A stretch of DNA of 64,000 nucleotides from Syntrophales bacterium (lineage in GTDB: Bacteria; Desulfobacterota; Syntrophia; Syntrophales; UBA8958). The notes under the pieces were generated by a model. The model did not search any database, was not told the origin of the DNA, and was given only the letters and a program-made list of their open reading frames with translations. The DNA lies in assembly GCA_026417625.1 (NCBI GenBank), contig JAOACW010000004.1, positions 83,023 through 147,022 of the forward strand. The letters run 5' to 3'. Each line of letters opens with the position of its first letter. Position 1 is the stretch's first letter. The position numbers and the translations under genes are program-made. Shown here piece by piece: positions 8,315 to 16,669 of the stretch.

Positions 8315-10381
8315 ATGGCTAGAGTTAGACCGGTCAAAAAAAATTTCCACAAGTTTGGAAAACCTGTTTCTCTTAAGAAAAGAAAGGTTGTTCGGCTACC
8401 ACAAAAGATGAAGCCAGAGGCGGATCCCTCTTTGAAGGGGGTGTTTTCCCGCATTGGTCGTCCAAGGGAGGGGGGCTTTGTGCCCGATCCCTTCCAAATA
8501 GAGGCACTTGAGGCCATTCAGGAGGGTGATTGTATAGTCACAGCACCTACAGGTGCGGGAAAGACGTGGATAGCTGAACAAGCAATTAAACGGGTGCTTT
8601 CCACCGGTGGTAGGTGTTGGTTTGCCTCCCCCCTTAAGGCTCTGAGCAATGCCAAATGGATCGAATTCAGTGCGGTGTTTGGGTCGGAAAATGTAGGCAT
8701 TGTAACGGGGGATACAAGGGAGAACACTGACGCACCAGTGCTAGTGGGAACCACGGAAATACTCCGCAATAAGCTTTACGATGCCATGCACATGGGTGAG
8801 GATTTACCCTGCGATTTAGTGGTTCTTGATGAAGCTCACTACCTAGGTGACCCTGAGCGAGGTGTGGTATGGGAGGAGATCATTATTTATCTCCCTCAAC
8901 GTATAAACCTCCTCCTCCTTTCAGCTACTATTGGGAATGCTGAAGAGATAGCTTCCTGGATGAGTGAGATTAGAGGAAAACCCTGCAGGGTAGTTCGAGA
9001 GCTAAAAAGACCGGTCCCTCTTTATCCACTCTTTTTGAGCCCTTCGGGCCGTCTCATGCCCCTTGTCAGTAAGAAAGATCTATTCCCAGGGGTAAAAGAG
9101 TTTCTTGGGTTTCGGCGTAGGTCTTCGATCAACTACCCCTATGGTGAAATTATTGATGTGCTCAGGGTACATCGGTTACTACCTGCTATTTTTTTTCTCA
9201 AATCGAGAGCTGAGTGTGACGAAGCAATAAAGTATGCTCCGTTGAGAAGAGAATTAACGGATGACGTAGGTTTTCATGAGGATTTGAATGAGCTCCTCCG
9301 GCGTTTTCCCTACTTGGAGCATCACCGGCATTTGCCGTGGCTTATTAAAGCCAGGGTGGCTGCCCATCATGGCGGACAGTTGCCTGCTTGGAAATTTCTG
9401 GTGGAAATGCTCATGAAAAAAGGACATTTGGATGCTATTTTCGCCACCACAACTGTTGCCGCTGGTGTGAACTTCCCGGCAAGGACTATCGTTCTATTCA
9501 ATTCTGATATGTACAACGGTAGGGATTTCCAACCCATGAACGGCACGGAGTTTCACCAAATGATTGGCCGGGCGGGACGGAGAGGTATTGATAGAATAGG
9601 TTTTCTTGTGGTGTATCCTGGCAGATTTATGGATGTAGAACATATCCAAGAACTTCTTTCATCTGGTCCAGAGGATATTCAAAGTCAAATAAAAACAGAT
9701 TTTTCCATGGTTCTTAATCTTCTGCTTTCGCAGTCACCTGATGATATCCGTCATATACTGGAGATGTCTCTTGCGGTGAGGCAGTCGAAAAGGTTTAAAA
9801 CAGCTGGTGGCCTTTGGAGGGAATTTTTGAGACATCTAAAATTTCTCAAGGCCGAAGGTTTTGTTGATGAAGATGGAAGATTGACAGAGAACGGTATCTG
9901 GGCTGCTAAGTTGCGCCTTGATCAGCCACTCTTAATTGCAGAGTGTATAAAGCAAGGGGTTTTTCCTGATGATCCCGCTCTCCTTGCAGCTGTGGTAGCC
10001 CCCTTTGTGTACGACGGTGACGTGGATATGGAGTCTTTTGACAGAAGACAGATGCCCAAGAAACTTGTCCGTGCATTCGAAAGGGTTGTTGATGCAGTTA
10101 GCCCGCTGACGAAGCGGTTGAAAAGAGCAGGTTTCCCTGCCAACCCTCTTTTCGAATGGACTGCTATGGCAGTGTATGATTGGGCTCGTGGTAAGAGGTG
10201 GGACTATATTACAGAGAGGTTATCCGTCGCAGAAGGTGATTTGGTGATGCTTATTGTACGCACAGCTGACAATCTCCGTCAGATTGTCTCCCTGAAAGAA
10301 ACACATCCTGATCTTGCTGAACTTGCGGAGGAAAGCAGGGAGTTGATTTTGAGAGAACCTGTGCTTTTCGGTGTGTTGTAG
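8315..10381 (+). CDS. Ski2-like DEAH-box helicase
   Basis: A 688-residue superfamily 2 helicase. Seen in order: Q-region DPFQIEALEAI, Walker A APTGAGKT (K83), DEAH at 172-175, LLLSATIG (motif III), FATTTVAAGVNFPARTIVLF (motif V) and QMIGRAGRRGID (motif VI). The long spacing between domains and the motif VI form place it with Ski2/Mtr4/Hel308-type enzymes, not RecQ or UvrB. The C-terminal 200 residues are helical and carry no recognised accessory domain. An upstream TTG at 8255 would add 20 unlikely residues; the ATG at 8315 is used. The basic first 30 residues may bind nucleic acid. Substrate (RNA or DNA) unknown. Confidence 0.88.
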   Translation: MARVRPVKKNFHKFGKPVSLKKRKVVRLPQKMKPEADPSLKGVFSRIGRPREGGFVPDPFQIEALEAIQEGDCIVTAPTGAGKTWIAEQAIKRVLSTGGRCWFASPLKALSNAKWIEFSAVFGSENVGIVTGDTRENTDAPVLVGTTEILRNKLYDAMHMGEDLPCDLVVLDEAHYLGDPERGVVWEEIIIYLPQRINLLLLSATIGNAEEIASWMSEIRGKPCRVVRELKRPVPLYPLFLSPSGRLMPLVSKKDLFPGVKEFLGFRRRSSINYPYGEIIDVLRVHRLLPAIFFLKSRAECDEAIKYAPLRRELTDDVGFHEDLNELLRRFPYLEHHRHLPWLIKARVAAHHGGQLPAWKFLVEMLMKKGHLDAIFATTTVAAGVNFPARTIVLFNSDMYNGRDFQPMNGTEFHQMIGRAGRRGIDRIGFLVVYPGRFMDVEHIQELLSSGPEDIQSQIKTDFSMVLNLLLSQSPDDIRHILEMSLAVRQSKRFKTAGGLWREFLRHLKFLKAEGFVDEDGRLTENGIWAAKLRLDQPLLIAECIKQGVFPDDPALLAAVVAPFVYDGDVDMESFDRRQMPKKLVRAFERVVDAVSPLTKRLKRAGFPANPLFEWTAMAVYDWARGKRWDYITERLSVAEGDLVMLIVRTADNLRQIVSLKETHPDLAELAEESRELILREPVLFGVL

Positions 10382-10394
10382 TGCCTTTTTAGTC

Positions 10395-10424
10395 TTGACA
10401 GCTGAAGTAAAATAAATTTATAAA
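10395..10424 (+). promoter_or_regulatory. Promoter of tRNA-Glu
   Basis: TTGACA (10395-10400), an 18-base spacer, TATAAA (10419-10424); initiation near 10431 is nine bases before the tRNA 5' end. Confidence 0.75.
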
Positions 10425-10439
10425 GAACTTCTATTTTGC

Positions 10440-10515
10440 GTCCCCATCGTCTAGTGGCCTAGGACACCGGCCTTTCACGCCAGTAACCGGGGTTCGACTC
10501 CCCGTGGGGACGCCA
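10440..10515 (+). tRNA. tRNA-Glu (TTC)
   Basis: A 76-base cloverleaf: acceptor GTCCCCA pairs with TGGGGAC, discriminator G, encoded CCA. The anticodon loop CTTTCAC gives anticodon TTC, and the T arm has GGTTCGACTCC. It is alone on the plus strand. Confidence 0.97.
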
Positions 10516-10569
10516 TGAATATAATTAAGGTTATGTTGCAATAAGGTAGCTAACATCAAGCGACTTGGT

Positions 10570-10610
10570 AAGATAAGAGGGTCTATGAAGGGAGTGGGCC
10601 CTCTTATCTT
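10570..10610. repeat. 12-bp inverted repeat between two tRNA genes
   Basis: AAGATAAGAGGG at 10570-10581 and its exact complement at 10599-10610, with a 17-base loop. It is 55 bases downstream of tRNA-Glu. There is no T-run after either arm, so it is a poor intrinsic terminator; it could be a processing element or a remnant. Confidence 0.5.
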
Positions 10611-10712
10611 TGGTATAGAAGTATACTTCGAATTTTTTACGCAGTTTGATTATTTGCCAGTAAGCATAGAGTGGTAAACAGATCATCACCGTGAGATTGC
10701 AACTTAAATGAA

Positions 10713-10738
10713 AAGGGTTAACGTTAGCGTTAACCCTT
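10713..10738 (-). terminator. Terminator of tRNA-Leu(GAG)
   Basis: An 11-bp stem AAGGGTTAACG / CGTTAACCCTT with a four-base loop; on the minus strand it is followed by TTTTCATTT. It ends 11 bases beyond the tRNA CCA end. Confidence 0.75.
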
Positions 10739-10748
10739 CTGTTCGACT

Positions 10749-10834
10749 TGGTGCCGAAGCCGGGACTTGAACCCGGACGGGTTTCCCCACTACCCCCTCA
10801 AGATAGCGTGTCTACCAGATTCCACCACTTCGGC
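10749..10834 (-). tRNA. tRNA-Leu (GAG)
   Basis: An 86-base class II tRNA with a long variable arm and encoded CCA. Acceptor GCCGAAG pairs with CTTCGGC; the anticodon stem CTATC/GGTAG encloses the loop TTGAGGG, so the anticodon is GAG, reading CTT/CTC leucine codons. Acceptor and T arms are the same as in the tRNA-Leu near 60.0 kb. Confidence 0.96.
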
Positions 10835-10842
10835 TTGATTTA

Positions 10843-10872
10843 TTTTTAGCAGTTTACCCACCTCTTTGTCAA
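10843..10872 (-). promoter_or_regulatory. Promoter of tRNA-Leu(GAG)
   Basis: On the minus strand TTGACA (10867-10872), an 18-base spacer and TAAAAA (10843-10848), ending nine bases before the tRNA 5' end. Confidence 0.65.
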
Positions 10873-10910
10873 CCCTGAATTGTACTTCGTGAACAAAGAT
10901 TCTTTGTGTA

Positions 10911-11246
10911 TTACTTTGTTGTTTTAGGGGGAATCCCGGGAGCAGTTTCAGGTGGGGCGCTCGGTGCCACAGGAACGGGAGCAGTTGTTTTTGTTGTCCC
11001 TTTGAGGGTAGCGGTGCCTTTTAGCCCGGAGTAATAGGAGAGCCCAAGTGAAGTTAGCATGAAGATCAATGCTATGATCGTGGTTAATTTACCCAAAAAT
11101 GTGCCGGGTCCGCTGCTTCCGAAGATGGTTTGGCTGGATCCACCAAAGGCGGCTCCCATACTTGCACCCCGTCCTACCTGGAGTAGAACCACTATTATAA
11201 GGACAAAGCATACAATAATGTGTAACACTGTAATAAGTATGTTCAT
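10911..11246 (-). CDS. secG: SecG, protein-export membrane subunit
   Basis: A 111-residue SecG: first membrane span ILITVLHIIVCFVLIIVVLLQ, the conserved cytoplasmic loop GRGASMGAAFGGSSQTIFGS, a second span (LTTIIALIFMLTSLGLSYY) and a proline/threonine-rich tail. SecG joins SecYE in the inner-membrane translocon. It follows tpiA by four bases, an arrangement common in bacteria, and is the last gene of the gapA-tpiA-secG operon. Confidence 0.95.
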   Translation of the reverse strand: MNILITVLHIIVCFVLIIVVLLQVGRGASMGAAFGGSSQTIFGSSGPGTFLGKLTTIIALIFMLTSLGLSYYSGLKGTATLKGTTKTTAPVPVAPSAPPETAPGIPPKTTK

Positions 11247-11250
11247 GGTC

Positions 11251-12009
11251 TTACAACTCCCAATTTATTATTTTAAGGAAAGTGTCTGGCTGCAAACTTG
11301 CACTCCCTACGAGAACCCCATCTACGTCTCGACTTGTCATTATACCCTTTATGTTATCGGGAGTCACGCTTCCACCATAAATGATACGGATGTTTTCCAA
11401 TGCTTTAGGACCAAACCGACCTCCGAGAAGTGACCGTATGAAGCTGTGCATTTCTTCAATCTGATCGGGGGTTGCTGTTTTCCCTGTGCCTATAGCCCAT
11501 ACAGGTTCGTATGCAATTACTATGTTTTCCAAATCGCTTGGATGGATGTTCTTGAGTGTTGCTGAAAGCTGGGATTCTACCACAGAAAAAGTGGCTCCTC
11601 TTTCCCTTTCTGTGAGGAGTTCACCTATGCAGAGAATTGGGCGCATTCCAGATTTCATAACTGCCTTTAACTTCCGTTCTATGAAATCATCCATTTCATT
11701 GAAGTGTATACGCCGTTCCGAATGACCCACTATGACGTAAGTGCATCCAATCTCAGCCAGCATAGGAGCCGCTATCTCCCCTGTATAGGGTCCTTCCGGT
11801 TGGTCGTGCACGTTCTGTGCAGCAAGGCGAATGGTAGTACCTCTGAGGATTTGAGCCACAGCGGAAAGCGCTGTGAACGGAGGTGCGATAACCACTTCCT
11901 TTTTGTTTGGATCTGAAGCCATTTTGGCTTTGAGATAGTCACAGAATGCAACAGCCTCACTCAAAGTTTTGTGCATCTTCCAGTTGGCAGCGAAGAGTTG
12001 TTCACGCAT
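11251..12009 (-). CDS. tpiA: Triosephosphate isomerase
   Basis: A 252-residue TIM-barrel enzyme interconverting dihydroxyacetone phosphate and glyceraldehyde 3-phosphate. Catalytic residues are all present: Lys11 in FAANWKMHKT, the His in VIVGHSERR, and the Glu in IAYEPVWAIGTG with loop 6 following. Phosphate-binding GGSVTPDN is near the C-terminus. It is one base from gapA upstream and four from secG downstream. Confidence 0.97.
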   Translation of the reverse strand: MREQLFAANWKMHKTLSEAVAFCDYLKAKMASDPNKKEVVIAPPFTALSAVAQILRGTTIRLAAQNVHDQPEGPYTGEIAAPMLAEIGCTYVIVGHSERRIHFNEMDDFIERKLKAVMKSGMRPILCIGELLTERERGATFSVVESQLSATLKNIHPSDLENIVIAYEPVWAIGTGKTATPDQIEEMHSFIRSLLGGRFGPKALENIRIIYGGSVTPDNIKGIMTSRDVDGVLVGSASLQPDTFLKIINWEL

Positions 12010-12010
12010 G

Positions 12011-13018
12011 TTACAGTTTCTTGCCTATGTAAATGGCCAGATCTCTCATCCTGCAAGCATACCCACTTTCATTGTCATACCACGCAAAGACTTTGACAAG
12101 ATTACCGTCCACCACGTTTGTAAGAGGTGCATCTACGATGGCTGAGTACGGACTGCCGGTAAAATCCACTGATACGAGTTCTTCCTCGCAGTATAAGATT
12201 ATGTCTTTCATAGGGCCTTCTGCCGCCGCCTTTAGTGCCCCATTGACCTCCGTGGCAGTAACATTTTTACCCACCTCAACAGCAAGATCTACGATGGAGA
12301 CGTTTGGTGTGGGAACGCGGAGCGCTATACCATCAAGCTTACCTTTTAGTTCTGGTATAACTTCTGTCACTGCCCTAGCTGCTCCTGTGGTCGTCGGGAC
12401 TATGGATAGAGCTGCAGCTCTCGCCCTCCTGAGGTCGCTGTGAGAACCGTCGAGAAGCCGCTGATCCATAGTGTATGCATGTGCTGTAGTCATAACCCCT
12501 TTTAACACACCGAAATTTTCATGGATGACCTTTACAATGGGGGCTAAACAGTTTGTTGTACACGACGCATTAGAAATAACGTGGTGTTTTTCAGGATCAT
12601 AGGTGTGCTCATTTACACCCATCACAAAGGTTCCATCCACACCTTTACCGGGTGCAGCTATGATAATCTTCTTTGCCCCAGCTTTGATGTGGCCTATGAC
12701 CTGTTCCTTCCGGCGGAATTCGCCTGTGGATTCCAAAACTATGTCAATTCCCAGATCACCCCATGGGAGTTTCTCTAGATTGGAAGTTTCGTTCGTTATT
12801 TTTATTCTTTTACCGTTTACCGTTAAGCAGTCTTCCTCAGCTTGCACTTCCCCTGGAAATTTACCATGAACGGAGTCGTAACGTAGAAGATGAGCTAAAA
12901 CTTTCACATCAGCTCTCGAATTTATGGCAACGATCTCGATATCATTGAAACCCTGACACGCCCGAACTATGTATCTTCCTACCCTTCCAAAACCGTTAAT
13001 AGCCACTCTAACTGGCAT
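12011..13018 (-). CDS. gapA: Glyceraldehyde-3-phosphate dehydrogenase, type I
   Basis: A 335-residue GAPDH: Rossmann motif INGFGRVGR, catalytic Cys153 in SNASCTTNCLAP and the following His region (MTTAHAYTMDQRLLDGSHSD). Residue 34, usually an Asp that selects NAD in glycolytic enzymes, is Ser here (AINSRADVK), and SHSDLRRARAAALSIVP resembles plastid and cyanobacterial Gap2-type enzymes, so use of NADP or both coenzymes is plausible. Ribosome site GGGGAGG. No pgk lies between gapA and tpiA, unlike the common gap-pgk-tpi order. A strong promoter is found at 13071-13099. Confidence 0.96.
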   Translation of the reverse strand: MPVRVAINGFGRVGRYIVRACQGFNDIEIVAINSRADVKVLAHLLRYDSVHGKFPGEVQAEEDCLTVNGKRIKITNETSNLEKLPWGDLGIDIVLESTGEFRRKEQVIGHIKAGAKKIIIAAPGKGVDGTFVMGVNEHTYDPEKHHVISNASCTTNCLAPIVKVIHENFGVLKGVMTTAHAYTMDQRLLDGSHSDLRRARAAALSIVPTTTGAARAVTEVIPELKGKLDGIALRVPTPNVSIVDLAVEVGKNVTATEVNGALKAAAEGPMKDIILYCEEELVSVDFTGSPYSAIVDAPLTNVVDGNLVKVFAWYDNESGYACRMRDLAIYIGKKL

Positions 13019-13070
13019 AGAGCACCTCCCCGCTTTTTTCGCTTGAAGGAATCTTTATAGTGGTGGCCGT

Positions 13071-13099
13071 TTTATAAACTTCCCCCTAAAAATAGTCAA
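13071..13099 (-). promoter_or_regulatory. Promoter of gapA-tpiA-secG
   Basis: On the minus strand TTGACT (13094-13099), a 17-base spacer, TATAAA (13071-13076). Initiation near 13064 gives a leader of about 45 bases. Confidence 0.75.
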
Positions 13100-13126
13100 C
13101 TCTTTTGGCTTCACTTTTTGAACAAA

Positions 13127-13789
13127 TCACCGACTCCTTGTTACATTTACTCTGTCGCAAAATTCCTGTAGGTAACAGCGACTGCAAAAGGGTGAGACGG
13201 GAAGACATATCTGTCGTCCAAAGGCGACGAGAAGAGTGTTTATGCTTTTCCAGTATTGTAGGGGAAGGATTTTTCTGAGAATCTTTTCTGTCTCTTCGGG
13301 GGTTTTCGTCTTAACATAACCAAGTCGGTTGGTTATTCGGTGAACGTGTGTGTCCACACATATACCGTCCTTGTTAAATCCCAAAGAAAGGACAAGATTT
13401 GCCGTTTTTCGACCCACTCCTGGAAGGGTGAGCAGGTCATCGAGACTATCAGGGACGTTTCCATTAAAGCGCTCCATTAATTCTAGACAGATTTTTCTTA
13501 TGACTCGTGCTTTATTCCTGAAGAAACCAACTGGGTATATGAGGGAGGAAATTTCCTCCTCTGGGATCTGAAGTATAGCATAAGGTGTTTTCGCCCTTTC
13601 AAAAAGTCTGCGGGTTGCCTCAGCTGTTACCTCTTCTTTGGTGCGGGAGCTGAGGATTGTCGAGATTAGAACGAGGAATGGATCTCTCTTTTCTTTAGCA
13701 AGTATGGATATAACAGGTAACTCATCTTCCCTCAAGTGACTCTTGAGGGTACCGATGATCCTCTCTAACCATTTTTCATTCTTTGCTAT
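13127..13789 (-). CDS. nth: Endonuclease III, probable ATA start
   Basis: A 220-residue HhH-GPD DNA glycosylase/AP lyase for oxidised pyrimidines. Seen: the helix-hairpin-helix LPGVGRKTANLV with the catalytic Lys, the catalytic Asp in VDTHVHRITNRLG, and the [4Fe-4S] loop C-x6-C-x2-C-x5-C at the C-terminus. There is no ATG, GTG or TTG in frame near the domain start. An ATA (13787-13789) overlaps the TAG of fdhE and is preceded at six bases by GAGGAAGG; starting there gives the family's usual length. The only ordinary upstream start, an ATG at 13906, would add 39 residues read out of frame through fdhE (Arg/Ser/His-rich) and looks artificial. Confidence 0.88.
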   Translation of the reverse strand: MAKNEKWLERIIGTLKSHLREDELPVISILAKEKRDPFLVLISTILSSRTKEEVTAEATRRLFERAKTPYAILQIPEEEISSLIYPVGFFRNKARVIRKICLELMERFNGNVPDSLDDLLTLPGVGRKTANLVLSLGFNKDGICVDTHVHRITNRLGYVKTKTPEETEKILRKILPLQYWKSINTLLVAFGRQICLPVSPFCSRCYLQEFCDRVNVTRSR

Positions 13790-14607
13790 TCGTAACCTTC
13801 CTCGTTCGCGAGAAGATCGAGGTGCAGTGTGGTGATGTCCTCTACTTCGAGATTGACCTCTGCTTTTGACTCCCGAAAGTCTATTATCTTTATGTACCTC
13901 TTGCATTTGTTACAGACATCCACTCTGTATCTGTCGTCGTCCTCGACGGTGAAGTACGCCAGCGTTTGCTGTTCCTCGTTGCCACAGAAGGGACACTTAA
14001 TACGCGGGTATTGCCAGGTAAGGCCACATTGATTACAGAAGAGATAGCGGTTATCGTCCTCGTCTTTTATTTCTCCAATCTTGGGTTCCTTTCCACAGAT
14101 AGGACAGTATCCCTCTGACCATCCGTATTTGATTATGTCTTCACCATAGCGAACAGCCACCATTTCTAGGAATGGGCGTAAACATTCCTCAAGTAACATA
14201 TCTATCAGATCAAACGCCGCGTCCCCTTCATCATTCTCTTCTTCCTCGAAGGGCCCATAGAAGGCATCGAGCAACATTTCATGGAAGTCGATTTCTCCGC
14301 TTCGAATCTTTTCCGCGAACTCTGCTGTCTCCTGGGGGGCTCTTTTTTCAGCGATGGATAGTAGTTGCAGAAAGTACTCCCTTGGTTTTGCCACGTCAAA
14401 GTCGGTAGTTGCTAAATCAACTAACGGAAAACCTCCTGATATTTTAGCAGGGACCAGACGTTCATCTATGGGAAAGATTATCTTTTTCAAGTTATGTTTG
14501 CAGTTTTCTCTTAGGATGAAAATATCTTCCAGTATGTCGAGTAATTCCTCATAATGGGGGCTCTTTAGCTTATAAGCTTGAATAATTTTTAGGATATCTG
14601 TTAGCAT
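13786..14607 (-). CDS. fdhE: FdhE-like formate dehydrogenase accessory protein
   Basis: A 273-residue protein with the FdhE pattern: an N-terminal helical half and a C-terminal region with four CxxC pairs (CPICGKEPKIG, CNQCGLTW, CPFCGNEE, CNKCKRY), expected to bind iron or zinc. FdhE is needed for activity of respiratory formate dehydrogenases. No formate dehydrogenase subunit is in the window. Its stop overlaps the proposed start of nth. A possible promoter upstream is TTGAAC-N17-TATAGA, weaker than others here. Confidence 0.85.
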   Translation of the reverse strand: MLTDILKIIQAYKLKSPHYEELLDILEDIFILRENCKHNLKKIIFPIDERLVPAKISGGFPLVDLATTDFDVAKPREYFLQLLSIAEKRAPQETAEFAEKIRSGEIDFHEMLLDAFYGPFEEEENDEGDAAFDLIDMLLEECLRPFLEMVAVRYGEDIIKYGWSEGYCPICGKEPKIGEIKDEDDNRYLFCNQCGLTWQYPRIKCPFCGNEEQQTLAYFTVEDDDRYRVDVCNKCKRYIKIIDFRESKAEVNLEVEDITTLHLDLLANEEGYE

Positions 14608-14729
14608 TTATCGTTAAACCTGTTAGCTTCTATCTTTTCGGGCTCTATACCCCCTTTTATCTGTTAGTTCAAGGGAATTTTGTTTTTTTTATTGACATGA
14701 TGTTTATCGTCGTGGGATGAGAGGTCATT

Positions 14730-15500
14730 ATGGGTATTTGTGATGCAATTGTATTGGGAATTGTGGAAGGGATTTCTGAATTTCTCCCCATTTCGTCCAC
14801 GGGTCACCTAATTCTGACGTCGTTCATACTGGGTTTAGGGCACACATCTTTTCTCAAAAGTTTTGAGATCGCCATTCAGGTGGGGGCCATTTTCTCCGTA
14901 GTTATTCTTTACGGTAAAAACCTATTGAGAAACTGGGAGGTTATAAAGAGGGTTTTTGTTTCTCTCATCCCTACTGTTGTGGTAGGTGCAACTCTTTACA
15001 GAACTGTGAAGGAATACTGGCTTGGTTCTGATACGATAGTGATCTGGTCTCTATTTATAGGTGGGATTTTCCTTATAGTATTTGAGTGGTGGTACAGCGA
15101 AAAACCCCATTTAACTGAAAATATTGAGGAAATTTCATACAGAAAAGCCTTTATAATAGGAGTTTTCCAATCCATTGCCCTTATACCGGGGGTTTCAAGG
15201 GCAGCAGCGACAATCGTCGGTGGTTTGATCGTAGGATTAAAAAGAAAAACTATTGTGGAATTTTCCTTTCTACTTGCAGTTCCCACCATGATGGCTGCCA
15301 CGGGTTACGACATCCTGAAGAGCGGTGGCGTTTTTTCGTGGACAGAGATAAATCTGTTGGTCGCAGGTTTCATCTCCTCTTTTATAGTGGCAATTCTGAG
15401 CATAAAGTTTCTTCTCCGCTTCATCCAAACACACACGTTCATTCCCTTTGGTATATACCGTATTGCTGTAGCCATTCTCTGGGTTCTTCTGTTTAAGTAA
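14730..15500 (+). CDS. uppP: Undecaprenyl-diphosphatase (BacA/UppP)
   Basis: A 256-residue polytopic membrane enzyme that dephosphorylates undecaprenyl diphosphate, recycling the carrier for peptidoglycan and surface polysaccharides. Both signature motifs are visible: EGISEFLPISSTGH near the N-terminus and PGVSRAAATIVGGLIVG in the second half. About seven to eight membrane spans. A TTGACA at 14692-14697 lies upstream but no convincing -10 follows it; the ribosome site is GAGAGG. Confidence 0.96.
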   Translation: MGICDAIVLGIVEGISEFLPISSTGHLILTSFILGLGHTSFLKSFEIAIQVGAIFSVVILYGKNLLRNWEVIKRVFVSLIPTVVVGATLYRTVKEYWLGSDTIVIWSLFIGGIFLIVFEWWYSEKPHLTENIEEISYRKAFIIGVFQSIALIPGVSRAAATIVGGLIVGLKRKTIVEFSFLLAVPTMMAATGYDILKSGGVFSWTEINLLVAGFISSFIVAILSIKFLLRFIQTHTFIPFGIYRIAVAILWVLLFK

Positions 15501-15701
15501 GGACGGCCGCATTGCGTAGTAAATTTCGCAGTGTGAACATGTCTACCACTTTTCCAATTGCCATTTGCGGTATGTTTTTTCTTTCCTTTCGATAATCATT
15601 GAGTGATATCAAACATTTAGGTAGGTTTCCGTACGCTTAAGCTTTCTGGCATACATTCTGCTTTTGATCCCCGAACAGGATTTCCTCGAGGGAGGTTTCT
15701 T

Positions 15702-16655
15702 ATGTCTTCAGACGAGAAGATTGTGGCTGTTGTTTTCCCGGGGCAGGGTGCGCAGAGGCCTGGTATGGGTAAAGATTTTGTGGAGAACCTTTCCGTATGT
15801 AGGGAGACTTTTGAGGAGGCTTCCGATGCTCTGGGTTGGGATGTGGCGAAGGTATGTTTTAGCGATGATGAGCGTCTGAGTTTAACTGAGTATACGCAGC
15901 CATGTCTTTTGACTACTGAGATTGCCATGTTCAGGGGACTTGTTTACCTATACGGTTTAAAGTCCCAATTTTTTGGAGGGCATAGTCTCGGAGAGATCAC
16001 CTCTCTTGTAGCAGCGGGGGTGCTTACTCTTGCTGATGGAGTGCGAATAGTTGAGCAGCGAGGGCGTCTGATGCAGCAGGCGGCTCCCAAAGGGACGGGA
16101 GGTATGATGGCTGTGATCGGGGAGAGAGTATATGTTAATGAGATTGCCAGTACTATAGAAGATCTGCCCGTGGATGTGGCCAATGTGAATTCGCCCAAAC
16201 AGATAGTCATAAGTGGTCTTGCAGAGGCTTTACCTGTTGCAGCTGAGAGGATAGCGGCGGTCTCTCGGGAGCAAGGAGTTCTCCGTTTTGTTCCTCTAAA
16301 CGTGAGCGCGCCTTTCCACAGCCGGTTCATGAGGCCTGTGGAGAGTGTTTTCCAAGAAATACTCCGTTCTATTGCTCGTTCGATGAATACCGTTCCTGCG
16401 CGGAACGTGACTTCTAACTTTAGAGGAGATTTTCACAGAGATGAGGATGAAGCGATCATTTACGCATTGACGCGTCAAATCGGTAGTCCTGTACGTTGGG
16501 TGGAGAATATGGAAGTTCTCGCTTCAAAGGCTGATGTTATTTACGAAATCGGTCCTTCCCGTCCACTAAGGGAGTTTTTTAAAGCATTAGGGGTGGATTG
16601 CATTTCAATTACCACCCTTTCTTCGGCTGCTAGAGTATTCGAGAGAGAACATTGA
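15702..16655 (+). CDS. fabD: Malonyl-CoA:ACP transacylase (FabD-like)
   Basis: A 317-residue acyltransferase that loads malonyl groups onto ACP. Seen: FPGQGAQRPGMG at the N-terminus, nucleophile GHSLG (Ser95), the acid/base His in APFHSRFM and QIGSPVRWVENM. Good ribosome site GGGAGG eight bases ahead of the ATG. It opens a ten-gene operon (15.7-23.55 kb) in which neighbouring genes overlap or nearly touch. About 200 bases upstream hold no gene or clear promoter. Confidence 0.92.
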   Translation: MSSDEKIVAVVFPGQGAQRPGMGKDFVENLSVCRETFEEASDALGWDVAKVCFSDDERLSLTEYTQPCLLTTEIAMFRGLVYLYGLKSQFFGGHSLGEITSLVAAGVLTLADGVRIVEQRGRLMQQAAPKGTGGMMAVIGERVYVNEIASTIEDLPVDVANVNSPKQIVISGLAEALPVAAERIAAVSREQGVLRFVPLNVSAPFHSRFMRPVESVFQEILRSIARSMNTVPARNVTSNFRGDFHRDEDEAIIYALTRQIGSPVRWVENMEVLASKADVIYEIGPSRPLREFFKALGVDCISITTLSSAARVFEREH

Positions 16656-16669
16656 GAGAGGGATCACCT

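Noticed and set aside
13790..13906. N-terminal extension of nth from the ATG at 13906
   Set aside because: The 39 extra residues are read from inside fdhE in another frame and are Arg/Ser/His-rich without any family match, so an overlap artefact is more likely than a real domain.
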